Part shown: positions 39,709 through 47,435 of the stretch, piece by piece | Numbering within the stretch: the first letter of the stretch is position 1 | How the letters are laid out: each line of letters begins with the position of its first letter | NCBI RefSeq assembly: GCF_004766125.1 | Contig: NZ_SJSA01000001.1 | Location: 1 to 64,000 of the forward strand | Reading direction: 5' to 3' | Origin: Duncaniella freteri | GTDB taxonomy: Bacteria > Bacteroidota > Bacteroidia > Bacteroidales > Muribaculaceae | DNA: 64,000 nt | Translations under genes and position numbers: made by a program | The notes under the pieces: model-generated | The model's input: only the letters and a program-made list of their open reading frames with translations | What the model was told of the DNA's origin: nothing | The model's database searches: none

Positions 39709-40200
39709 ATGCCTACAGACATTACAATCGTACCGGGTACCAAGTCCGGCAAATCAACGGACACCAAATCCAAGGACTCAAGAACCGCAAATCCAAAGAA
39801 AACCCAAATTATCATGGAGTTCCTTCACGAATGTACGCCATACGAGGCCGACGCACTCCGCGCCATGCTCTCGATTGCCGCAGGGAAAAGCACGGTGGAG
39901 ACCATGCCGCAGTATGACCGCTCCGCGCTCAACCGCTATCTCAACTTCGGATGCGACAAGGAAGCCACCGGAACCGACAGTGTACGGGCGCATCGACAGA
40001 CCCGGGCACTGGAGCTGATGAAATCCGTGTCACAATATGTGGGGAAGGAGGAGATTATTGACATCACCACCGCGCTGCTCACCGTATCTTCCGACAGGCA
40101 GGACATACAGACGGTGTTGAACAATCTTCCGAAATTGCAGACATCGGGCACCAGTCATAATATCGGAAACGTGCCGTCTAATGCGTCGATGCCGAAATAG
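39709..40200 (+). CDS. Unrecognised mobilization-region protein
   Basis: 163 residues. A disordered Lys/Thr-rich first third is followed by a helical domain (ECTPYEADALRAMLSIAAGK). It lies 39 bp after the excisionase-like gene and upstream of the mobilization genes. Function unknown. Confidence 0.5.
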   Translation: MPTDITIVPGTKSGKSTDTKSKDSRTANPKKTQIIMEFLHECTPYEADALRAMLSIAAGKSTVETMPQYDRSALNRYLNFGCDKEATGTDSVRAHRQTRALELMKSVSQYVGKEEIIDITTALLTVSSDRQDIQTVLNNLPKLQTSGTSHNIGNVPSNASMPK

Positions 40201-40452
40201 AGAATCATCGTCAGTCCTCTTTTCCCCTCCGTTTTCGTTGTTTCTCTATCCTTAATTATAAAAAGTCGGAACTGATGTTTGAAGGATATTTGAAAACGCA
40301 ATCTTATATGAATTGAATATCATAGATATACTGACTGACGAGCAGAGGGGACAAGGAGAACCGCCGAGAAATTTTCATACACAAATTTTCTGTTTTGAAA
40401 TTTCCAATCTTTGGCATTTCGCCAATAAACCATCTATCAGAAAACAAGGAAC

Positions 40453-40860
40453 ATGGAACCACAAAATCAATATCCATTTTCATCTGTAAACATCCGGCTG
40501 ACATCGGAAGCCGTCGAATGGCTGTCGGGAACAACCACCGACAACGACGGCAACGAAGTTCGCAACATTGCCATCTTCAGCAGACTGCTGAAAGACATGA
40601 GAACAACGCCCGGATATGACGATACATTCCGCAGGCCGCTCAACCTGAAGCCCGGTCAGGCTCAATTCTCGGAAATCGGTATCGCCGACAAATGGAATTT
40701 TGGACGGAAGAAGATGCACAATATCCTTGCAAAAATGGAGGCCGCAGGACTGGTCGGCATATACAACTCCCGTGTCGGCTCGGCAGTCTCGTTCTCCTGC
40801 ATAATGGGCTGGAAGAACTCCGTCGGAGAGCTGGTATCTAACGGATTCTTTGCAGATTGA
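40453..40860 (+). CDS. Winged-helix-like protein of the mobilization region
   Basis: 135 residues. The C-terminal half (QFSEIGIADKWNFGRKKMHN, then ILAKMEAAGLVGIYNSRVGS) looks like a winged helix with a beta-hairpin wing. Possibly a regulator of the following mob genes. About 250 bp of non-coding DNA precedes it. Confidence 0.5.
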   Translation: MEPQNQYPFSSVNIRLTSEAVEWLSGTTTDNDGNEVRNIAIFSRLLKDMRTTPGYDDTFRRPLNLKPGQAQFSEIGIADKWNFGRKKMHNILAKMEAAGLVGIYNSRVGSAVSFSCIMGWKNSVGELVSNGFFAD

Positions 40861-40938
40861 GAGCCGAATCAGATGTGCCATGAATATCCAGAAGTCCAGG
40901 TTTGAAGACCGCGTTTTTTGAGAAGTGTTGCGAGATAT

Positions 40939-40979
40939 GTTTTGGTGTTACACCCGGCTCCGCCCGGTTGCACCAAAAC
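40939..40979 (+). other. Candidate oriT hairpin
   Basis: GTTTTGGTG (40939-40947) pairs with CACCAAAAC (40971-40979) around an imperfect GC-rich stem. It lies about 90 bp before the mobilization protein and relaxase genes, where oriT is usually found. The nick site is not identified. Confidence 0.4.
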
Positions 40980-41066
40980 GCCTCGCCCTCCCTGCGGTCA
41001 GGGTCATGGCCGCTCGCAGGCTCGCACCCGATAATCAGTTTTACATATCACCGAATATCCGCTTAT

Positions 41067-41522
41067 ATGAATCATACAGATAACAGCCCCGACAAGAACG
41101 CCGGAAAGACAAAGCGAAAGAAGCTGCCGCCAGAGGCCGTGCGCTCCTGCACAGTCACCACAAAGATGACAGCCGCCGAGCGTCGGAAGATACACGAAAT
41201 GGCCGGAGGATGCGGACTGACTCCAAGCGACTACATGAGGCATAGGGCACTCGGCTATGAGCCGCCGTCGGCACTGACGACCGAGGAAAAGGCATTGCTG
41301 CGCAACCTTGACGGATGCCGCTTGGACATTCTCAACTTCGCCAATGCACTCGCCGGAATGGGGCATGACGAGAGAATACGGCTTTTCCAAAAGGTGTCGT
41401 TCATGCTCGACTGGTACAAGCAGGTAGTGCCTATTACCAATGCCGTCACCGAGTTTATTAACGTCGTTACGAGCAGCGGCAGAATCAGGATAAGGACAAC
41501 CAGAAAGAATAAAGACAACTGA
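41067..41522 (+). CDS. Mobilization accessory protein (MobC/ribbon-helix-helix type)
   Basis: 151 residues from the ATG at 41067; an upstream frame extends through the hairpin region but lacks a good start. VRSCTVTTKMTAAERRKIHE, then GCGLTPSDYMRHRALG is the ribbon-helix-helix pattern of MobC/MbeC-like relaxosome proteins. It would bind oriT and help the relaxase, encoded 4 bp downstream. Confidence 0.75.
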   Translation: MNHTDNSPDKNAGKTKRKKLPPEAVRSCTVTTKMTAAERRKIHEMAGGCGLTPSDYMRHRALGYEPPSALTTEEKALLRNLDGCRLDILNFANALAGMGHDERIRLFQKVSFMLDWYKQVVPITNAVTEFINVVTSSGRIRIRTTRKNKDN

Positions 41523-41526
41523 AAAC

Positions 41527-42723
41527 ATGATAGCGAAAGCCAAATCAATATCGCACGGCATAAACGCGCTGAACTACATAACAGGCGTGTCGGCGAACAA
41601 GAAGCACCTGGAGAATATATTTCACATCTGCGACAGCCTTCTCCCTCCCGGCATAGACCCTTTGGGGATATGGAACTCGGTAAAGCTGGACTCCTTGTGC
41701 CGTCCACGAATGAAGAACAACCTCATAAGGATAGAGATAAGCCCGGCGGTGGAACATACACGTGATTTCACGCCGGAGGACTGGAAACAGCTCTGGCAGG
41801 ATTTCGTCACGGAGTTTGACCGTCAGGAGATGAAAGACAGGAAAGGCCGCTTGCTCTCTCCAAGAACCAATCTCGCAGGAAGCAAGTCAACCGTGTGGCT
41901 GCACCTTGAATCCGACAGCGGGACTCCGCACCTCCACGCGATAGTGAGCCGTCTTGACGAAGACGGAAACATCAACAACGACAGCAACATCCATTTGCGG
42001 GCACAACGGGCGGCGGAACGTGTCGCGAGAAAACGGGGCTGGCAGACAGCGGCCAATATCCACGACATAAACCGTCAGTCTGTCAGCCGCGACTGTCTCG
42101 ATGTCCTGTACAGAATGAGTGAATGGTCGATTGACGATTATTTCGCCCGGCTTGAGGCGAAAGGATATAGTTTCAAGGTAAGGACTGATGAGAAAGGCGT
42201 AATCCGAGGATATATACTGAAAAAAGGAAATGCGAAGTTCAAGGCATCCGAGTTAGGCAAGGGTCGCAACCTCATGGCATCCAAACTTGAAGCAACATGG
42301 AATAAACTGCACCCGACGCATGGACAGCAGACAAAAGCCGACAGCGAGGAATACTATAATCGACCCGACTATACCGCTTACAGACCTGATACCCGGCGAG
42401 TCAATTTCGAGCATGAAGGCAATTCCTACACCCGTTTTATCCCCGAACAGGTCATGCAGATGTTTGATAACGAGTTCGACAGCAACGAGGTGGACAACTG
42501 GGTCGACCTTATCAACGAAGCGTGCTACCATTTCGCCGTGGCTATGGGCTATATGGCGTTTCTCAACGCACCGGCCCACGTTTCAGGTGGCGGTGGGTCA
42601 TCGGGCAACGACCTTCCGAGGAAGCGCGACGACCTGGAGGAAGAGATCGCCCGTGCCCGTCGTTGTGCCGAGGCAGCCCGCTCCAAGATAGGAATTGTAA
42701 GAAAACGAGGATTCAGAAGATAA
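41527..42723 (+). CDS. Relaxase (MobB-like, Relaxase family)
   Basis: 398 residues. The N-terminal AKAKSISHGINALNYITG, and DSGTPHLHAIVSRLDEDG with the HxH metal-binding motif, then INNDSNIHLRAQRAAERVA, identify a MOBP-like/Bacteroides MobB relaxase. It nicks oriT and stays on the transferred strand. The HUH triad appears as HLH plus an upstream His/Glu. It follows the accessory protein and precedes a membrane protein. Confidence 0.85.
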   Translation: MIAKAKSISHGINALNYITGVSANKKHLENIFHICDSLLPPGIDPLGIWNSVKLDSLCRPRMKNNLIRIEISPAVEHTRDFTPEDWKQLWQDFVTEFDRQEMKDRKGRLLSPRTNLAGSKSTVWLHLESDSGTPHLHAIVSRLDEDGNINNDSNIHLRAQRAAERVARKRGWQTAANIHDINRQSVSRDCLDVLYRMSEWSIDDYFARLEAKGYSFKVRTDEKGVIRGYILKKGNAKFKASELGKGRNLMASKLEATWNKLHPTHGQQTKADSEEYYNRPDYTAYRPDTRRVNFEHEGNSYTRFIPEQVMQMFDNEFDSNEVDNWVDLINEACYHFAVAMGYMAFLNAPAHVSGGGGSSGNDLPRKRDDLEEEIARARRCAEAARSKIGIVRKRGFRR

Positions 42724-42732
42724 GCACGAATT

Positions 42733-43227
42733 ATGGCACTCAAAAAATTCGACATATCGGAGGTCAACAAAGCCGGGGCTGACGAAAGGAACGATGAACT
42801 GCGACAGAACGAAATCGCCGCGCAAAACAATCTTGCCGGACAGATCCGAATCTTCGTAAAGGAGGCTCCAAACATTATAGAAGCATTGGATAATGCACTG
42901 TTGAAACTGGACGCTCAAAAATTCTCATCTTCGGTAAACGACGGCATGAAGAAGACCGTCAGCGAAATGACGAGATCTTTCATCGCCGGGGTCAAGCCCA
43001 CGGTTGACCGGATTGACAACAGGCAACGAGTTTCCCTTCCAAGTATTGTGTTCTATGTGGCATTTGACACGCTGATATGGCTGCTCATATTCTTTGCATT
43101 GGTAGTCTATGCCTCCTGTCAGCCCAATGTATCGGAAACACTGCCAGGCATAATCGGGACGACTTTCTTCTTCTGGCTTGTCTCCACTGCAGCCATCGTT
43201 TACCTCTCACGCAAATTCAAATGGTAA
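42733..43227 (+). CDS. Membrane protein after the relaxase, unrecognised
   Basis: 164 residues. The first 105 are helical and charged. Two transmembrane helices follow (IVFYVAFDTLIWLLIFFALV, and GIIGTTFFFWLVSTAAIVYL) with a short basic tail. It is the last gene before the junction where traK begins out of context. Perhaps a mobilization accessory in the inner membrane. Confidence 0.55.
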   Translation: MALKKFDISEVNKAGADERNDELRQNEIAAQNNLAGQIRIFVKEAPNIIEALDNALLKLDAQKFSSSVNDGMKKTVSEMTRSFIAGVKPTVDRIDNRQRVSLPSIVFYVAFDTLIWLLIFFALVVYASCQPNVSETLPGIIGTTFFFWLVSTAAIVYLSRKFKW

Positions 43228-43288
43228 TGATTGTACAAGTAACAAAAACAATGATCAGCCTAAATATGCTCTGTTCCGATACATTCCC

Positions 43289-43317
43289 AACAATGCCGAT
43301 AAAACACCTCCGTCGGG
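43289..43317 (+). terminator. Hairpin at the traK junction
   Basis: AAAACACCTCCG and CGGGGCTGTTTT form an imperfect stem with a TGTTTT end. It is the kind of terminator found at operon ends and lies about 50 bp before the traK homology begins. Confidence 0.5.
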
Positions 43318-43370
43318 GCTGTTTTGTTACCCACTCAAAAATAACAATTTGTTACCCGTTGATAATCAAT

Positions 43371-43763
43371 GCTAAGCATGGATATATCGAAAATTTCCAC
43401 CAGTATTTTTTCAATCTCCCTCCCGACAACGACTATATCAAGTGGACTGTCGGCAAGGCGATGTATATGGCTGACGGCACCGCCCTGAAGCAGAAGCAGG
43501 CCCTTGATGAGAACGGCTTTTATTCCGACATCATATCATCTTCGGCTGTCTGCACCATAATCTGTGACTCTATCCAGTTCGACGAGCATACACGCAAGTT
43601 CAGCTACTACGGGACGCAGATTATCAAGAGGCGCACGCGCGATCTCAAACGCACCATGCTCACCACCGGCTATGTGGAGAATGTGCCACGTACCCAGAAC
43701 AATCCCCACGGACTGATGATAACCAACTGGCGTACTCTTGAAAACAAAGACCTTGACTATTAA
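43371..43763 (+). pseudogene. traK: Conjugative transposon protein TraK, N-terminal truncation
   Basis: From AKHGYIENFHQYFFNLPPDN on, the frame matches the C-terminal two thirds of TraK (KAMYMADGTALKQ, ENGFYSDIISSSAV, NNPHGLMITNWRTLENKDLD). TraK-like (VirB8-type) proteins are about 200 residues, with an N-terminal membrane anchor that is absent. A chimeric start at 43221 would add unrelated residues. Upstream, TTTGTTACCC occurs twice near the junction. TraA-J are not upstream. The conjugation apparatus is therefore incomplete here. Confidence 0.75.
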
Positions 43764-43773
43764 AACCTGACTT

Positions 43774-44271
43774 ATGAAATCCCTAAGACAAACTTTCAGA
43801 GACAACCGGAGGAAAGCACATGGCGCGATACGCTCATGGCTCCGGCCAAAGATGGGTGCCATAGGCACACGCTACCGTCTGGCCGCCCGGATAAGGAAGG
43901 CCAATTCATGGGCCATGCGACACCCTCGCCGGACTTTCGGCTATGTCGTCGGCTCCCTGCTGATGATACTATTGTGCGATATCATAGTGACCGGGGCGCG
44001 GATGGAATCTCAGGAGCCGGAACTGCAATCCATCGCCAAGGTCGAGCCTATCTTCAGCGGCTTCCGCACCATTCAGGCCAACAAGGAGGCGCAACGCCGA
44101 CGGCTCATTGAGATAACAGGTGACGGTCAGGCGGTCAAGCATGAACTTGACTCCCTTATCGCCATTCCACACAAGAGCCATGACGACTCAATAGGCATAA
44201 TACGCCGGTACAGGCAGCTTGAACAGATTGTAAAATCCCTCAAACATAACGATAACAATGAAAAAGATTAA
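43774..44271 (+). CDS. Conjugative transposon TraL-like protein
   Basis: 165 residues. A basic N-terminus is followed by a transmembrane helix (RRTFGYVVGSLLMILLCDII) and a helical periplasmic part. It lies between traK and traM, the place of traL in CTnDOT-type operons; sequence support beyond order and topology is modest. The last codons overlap the traM start. Confidence 0.6.
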   Translation: MKSLRQTFRDNRRKAHGAIRSWLRPKMGAIGTRYRLAARIRKANSWAMRHPRRTFGYVVGSLLMILLCDIIVTGARMESQEPELQSIAKVEPIFSGFRTIQANKEAQRRRLIEITGDGQAVKHELDSLIAIPHKSHDDSIGIIRRYRQLEQIVKSLKHNDNNEKD

Positions 44272-45457
44272 TTTCAGACAACCGAAGTATATCTTCCCTG
44301 CGGTGATTTTCGTGCCGCTGTGTGCGCTGATATATTTCGCAATGGAGACTTTCGGCGGTGGTGGCGATGACCCTCAGGCCGTGGCGACAGACCGTATCAA
44401 CTCCACTCTGCCGGAGGCCAACGCCGAGGCTCCCGGTGACAAGATGTTCGAGATGTCACGCCGCTTCGGTGACGAGGACGCCTTTACCGCCGTGGGTGCG
44501 CTCGGCGAGGAACAGGAGGAACGCGAGGCTCTTGAACACGGCTACACCGAAGACGAGCTGAACCGTCTCGACGCGGCCGAGGCCGAGCGTATCCGTCAGC
44601 AGCAGGAGCTGGAGGAACTGGAGCGTTCCCTTGCTGAATCGCGCCGGCATATCAACTCATACGCTTACGGCGACGGCTATAATCCTGCCGACTATGAACC
44701 TGCCGTTGACCCCCGTAGCGAATATGCACGCGACCTTGAGGCGATACAGCAGCGCAGCTACGAGCGTCAGAAAGCTATTGAGGCCGGACTTGGCATAGGA
44801 CAGCCCGACCCGGAGGAAGCCATGCGCAAGCACCGGGCCGACTCCATAGCAAGAGTGCGTGAGATCGAGCGTGAGAAGAACCGCCCCCTGCTGGTGCTTA
44901 AATCACGGGAGACCAATGCCGACAAGTTCAATACCGTGGGGAGTTCGGCCGATAATGTCGATGCTCCGCTTATCCGTGCCATGATCGACAAGACAACAAA
45001 GGCGCACGAGGGCACGAGGCTACGTTTCAAGTTGCTCGATGATGTGACCATACATGATGTGAGGCTTGCAAAGGGCACATACCTGTACGGCACCGTCACC
45101 GGCTTCGGCCAACAGCGTGTCCGCGCCGCCATCACTTCCATTCTTGTAGGCGGAAAGTTCCTGAAAGTGAACCTGTCGGTGTTCGACAACGACGGCATGG
45201 AGGGCTTCTATGTCCCGGAGTCCGCTTTCCGCGACTTTATGAAAGAGGCGGGTACCAGCACAGTGCAGCAGAATATCAGCTTTGAGTCGGAGAGCGGCTA
45301 CGGCTCCGGAATATCAGGCGAGGCCATCGCTTTGCAGGCTCTCCAGAATATGTATAACTCCGCGACTTCCGCTGTGTCGGCCAATATCCGCAAGAACAAG
45401 GCGAAAATCAAATACAACACTATCGTTTACCTTATCAATTCAGAGGAAGCATATTAA
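44258..45457 (+). CDS. traM: Conjugative transposon protein TraM
   Basis: 399 residues. A single N-terminal transmembrane helix (YIFPAVIFVPLCALIYFAME) is followed by a long acidic coiled region (residues about 75-215) and a C-terminal domain with LRFKLLDDVTIHDVRLAKGT, then VGGKFLKVNLSVFDNDGMEG, as in TraM/VirB10-like proteins. It would span the periplasm in the transfer channel. The order K-L-M-N-O is intact from here. Confidence 0.85.
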   Translation: MKKINFRQPKYIFPAVIFVPLCALIYFAMETFGGGGDDPQAVATDRINSTLPEANAEAPGDKMFEMSRRFGDEDAFTAVGALGEEQEEREALEHGYTEDELNRLDAAEAERIRQQQELEELERSLAESRRHINSYAYGDGYNPADYEPAVDPRSEYARDLEAIQQRSYERQKAIEAGLGIGQPDPEEAMRKHRADSIARVREIEREKNRPLLVLKSRETNADKFNTVGSSADNVDAPLIRAMIDKTTKAHEGTRLRFKLLDDVTIHDVRLAKGTYLYGTVTGFGQQRVRAAITSILVGGKFLKVNLSVFDNDGMEGFYVPESAFRDFMKEAGTSTVQQNISFESESGYGSGISGEAIALQALQNMYNSATSAVSANIRKNKAKIKYNTIVYLINSEEAY

Positions 45458-45478
45458 CCGGTAATCAACCAACCCATT

Positions 45479-46351
45479 ATGAAAGATAAAATTATTGCAG
45501 CGACCCTCGCGCTATGCGCCGTCGCAATCCCGGCGACAGCCAAAGAGAAGATCCTTGTCAACTCGGAAGTGACAACACATATCGTCATGCCTGAGAATAT
45601 CAAGATGGTGGACTTATCCACCACTAAGATTATCGGCAACCAGTGTGCCGACAACATAGTGCGTATCAAGCCGTTCATCGAGGCTGACTCTGTACCCGCC
45701 CACTACCGCGAGGGTGAGCTGATGGGTACTCTCACACTCATCGGCGAGCGGCATCTGGCACAGTACGATGTGGTATATACCGCCGCCCCTTCGCGTGCCG
45801 CCTCTATCCACCGTGTGCCATACGCCGGATTGGACTCATACATCAATCCGGAGGTATCCATGCCTCAGTCGGAAATGGCACGTTATGCCTGGGCCGTATA
45901 TGGCAGCGGTCGAAAATACAATCAGGTGGTCTCCAAAGCCAACGGCATGAAGGCGATTGTCAACAACATCTATTCGATAGGCAACTATTTCTTCATCGAC
46001 TACTCCCTTCAGAACAGCACGAAGATAGCATACGACATCGCCGAGGTGCGAGTGAAGCTCACTGACAAGAAGGAGGTCAAGGCCACAAACTCGCAGACGG
46101 TGGAATTGTCGCCGGTATATTCGCTGAACCTTGCCAGGAAGTTCAAAAAGAACTACCGCAACGTGCTTGTGCTCGACAAGCTGACTTTCCCAGACGAGAA
46201 GGTGCTCCGCATCGAAATATCCGAGAACCAGATAAGCGGACGTGTCATAACCCTTACCGTGGAGTATGACGACATTCTCAACGCCGACGGCTTCGACTCC
46301 GACATACTCAAAAATCTGCCGTTCAACTATTCACCCCATATTTACAAATAA
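45479..46351 (+). CDS. traN: Conjugative transposon protein TraN
   Basis: 290 residues with a signal peptide (IIAATLALCAVAIPATAKEK). EVTTHIVMPENIKMVDLSTT, then IIGNQCADNIVRIKPF are TraN features; the family resembles VirB9. It would be periplasmic or outer-membrane, part of the core complex with TraM and TraO. It follows traM by 21 bp. Confidence 0.85.
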   Translation: MKDKIIAATLALCAVAIPATAKEKILVNSEVTTHIVMPENIKMVDLSTTKIIGNQCADNIVRIKPFIEADSVPAHYREGELMGTLTLIGERHLAQYDVVYTAAPSRAASIHRVPYAGLDSYINPEVSMPQSEMARYAWAVYGSGRKYNQVVSKANGMKAIVNNIYSIGNYFFIDYSLQNSTKIAYDIAEVRVKLTDKKEVKATNSQTVELSPVYSLNLARKFKKNYRNVLVLDKLTFPDEKVLRIEISENQISGRVITLTVEYDDILNADGFDSDILKNLPFNYSPHIYK

Positions 46352-46360
46352 TCCGGCACT

Positions 46361-46831
46361 ATGAAAAAGACACTATTCGCAATCATCTGTGCGGTGGCTT
46401 CTCTCACGGCCACCGCGCAGGAAAACAAGATAGCCGTCAACGCAGGCTTCCTGTTCCCGTCAACTCTCAACGCCACCGTTGGCTACGAGAGGTCGTTCAC
46501 CTACGGCAACGCCGTGGAGGTCTATGGCGAGATTGGCAATCATTGGAAATCGGGCGAGGGTCAGTTCTGGAAAGGTTATTACTGGGACGGGGGCATAATC
46601 TACAAACACCGTTTGCACCGTTACAAGAACGGCAGCTTCCGTGTCCGCTTCGGCCCTCAGTTCGGAGCGGTGGAGAGAAAGTTTTTCATCGGTATCGAGG
46701 GAGGCTTTGAATACAACTATGTGTTTCAGAACGGATGCGAGTTCTCGATCATACAGAAGAATAATGTGAATTTCCTGCATGGCGACACGTTCCGCAACGG
46801 CCTCATGCTCGGATTCAAGATACCTTTCTGA
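46361..46831 (+). CDS. traO: Conjugative transposon protein TraO
   Basis: 156 residues. A signal peptide (LFAIICAVASLTATAQ) is followed by a small beta-rich outer-membrane-like protein with GYYWDGGIIYKHRLHRYKNG and a terminal aromatic strand (LMLGFKIPF). Matches TraO of Bacteroides elements. It is the last Tra gene before the toxin-antitoxin insertion. Confidence 0.8.
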   Translation: MKKTLFAIICAVASLTATAQENKIAVNAGFLFPSTLNATVGYERSFTYGNAVEVYGEIGNHWKSGEGQFWKGYYWDGGIIYKHRLHRYKNGSFRVRFGPQFGAVERKFFIGIEGGFEYNYVFQNGCEFSIIQKNNVNFLHGDTFRNGLMLGFKIPF

Positions 46832-46833
46832 AA

Positions 46834-47106
46834 TCAGCCGAACAATTCCGAATGGGAGCCGAGACGCACAAGATTGATCTCATCTGTGTCCGGGTCAAAC
46901 CATATCAAAAGGAAATCACCTTCTATATGGCACTCCATGTGGCCGGCATAATTCCCCGTCAGAGGGTGAGGACGGTTTTCTTCCGGTATCGGCTCCTCAT
47001 TTTGTAGCAACTCCAGAATCCTGAACAGTTTTTCAACCTTTTTCGGATTATTGCGGAAACGCTTGTAGTCTTTCTTGTATTGACTGCCGGGTTTTAGTTT
47101 TTTCAT
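46834..47106 (-). CDS. YafQ/RelE-type mRNA interferase toxin
   Basis: 90 residues. LKPGSQYKKDYKRFRNNPKK, then RPHPLTGNYAGHMECHIEGD, FLLIWFD is the YafQ-like RelE-superfamily pattern, with His and Arg in the expected places. It would cleave mRNA on the ribosome. It overlaps the antitoxin stop by 4 bp and points against the transfer genes. Confidence 0.85.
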   Translation of the reverse strand: MKKLKPGSQYKKDYKRFRNNPKKVEKLFRILELLQNEEPIPEENRPHPLTGNYAGHMECHIEGDFLLIWFDPDTDEINLVRLGSHSELFG

Positions 47107-47363
47107 AATCCCATGGATTTTTCCATCGCCTCAACCGAGGAAAGATTCAGGGCAGGCTCGTTGCGGAGACGACCGCTTGCCGCCTCTTCCATTGCCTCAA
47201 GTGTGACAGCATTAGGTTCGTGGTATGCGGCATCAAGGAGAACAGTCTCAACATAATTGTTAAGGCTGCGGTTCTGCCGTTTTGCAAGCTGCTTCAATCT
47301 GTCAATGAGTTCCACGGAAAGGCGGAAGCTCTGGTTCTTTTTCAGTGCTATTTCCATATCCAT
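47103..47363 (-). CDS. Antitoxin partner of the YafQ-like toxin
   Basis: 86 residues. The first 50 form a ribbon-helix-helix-like domain (KNQSFRLSVELIDRLKQLAK, then RSLNNYVETVLLDAA), followed by an extended tail that should wrap the toxin. It precedes the toxin gene, the usual order, and probably represses the pair. A TAACTTTGC element upstream is a likely promoter. The ATG at 47357 is an alternative start. Confidence 0.75.
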   Translation of the reverse strand: MDMEIALKKNQSFRLSVELIDRLKQLAKRQNRSLNNYVETVLLDAAYHEPNAVTLEAMEEAASGRLRNEPALNLSSVEAMEKSMGL

Positions 47364-47435
47364 ATTATTTTATACTGCAAAGTTAGTGTAAATGTATTAC
47401 AAAAACAATAATTCTACCATATAAGTTCCCAGACT

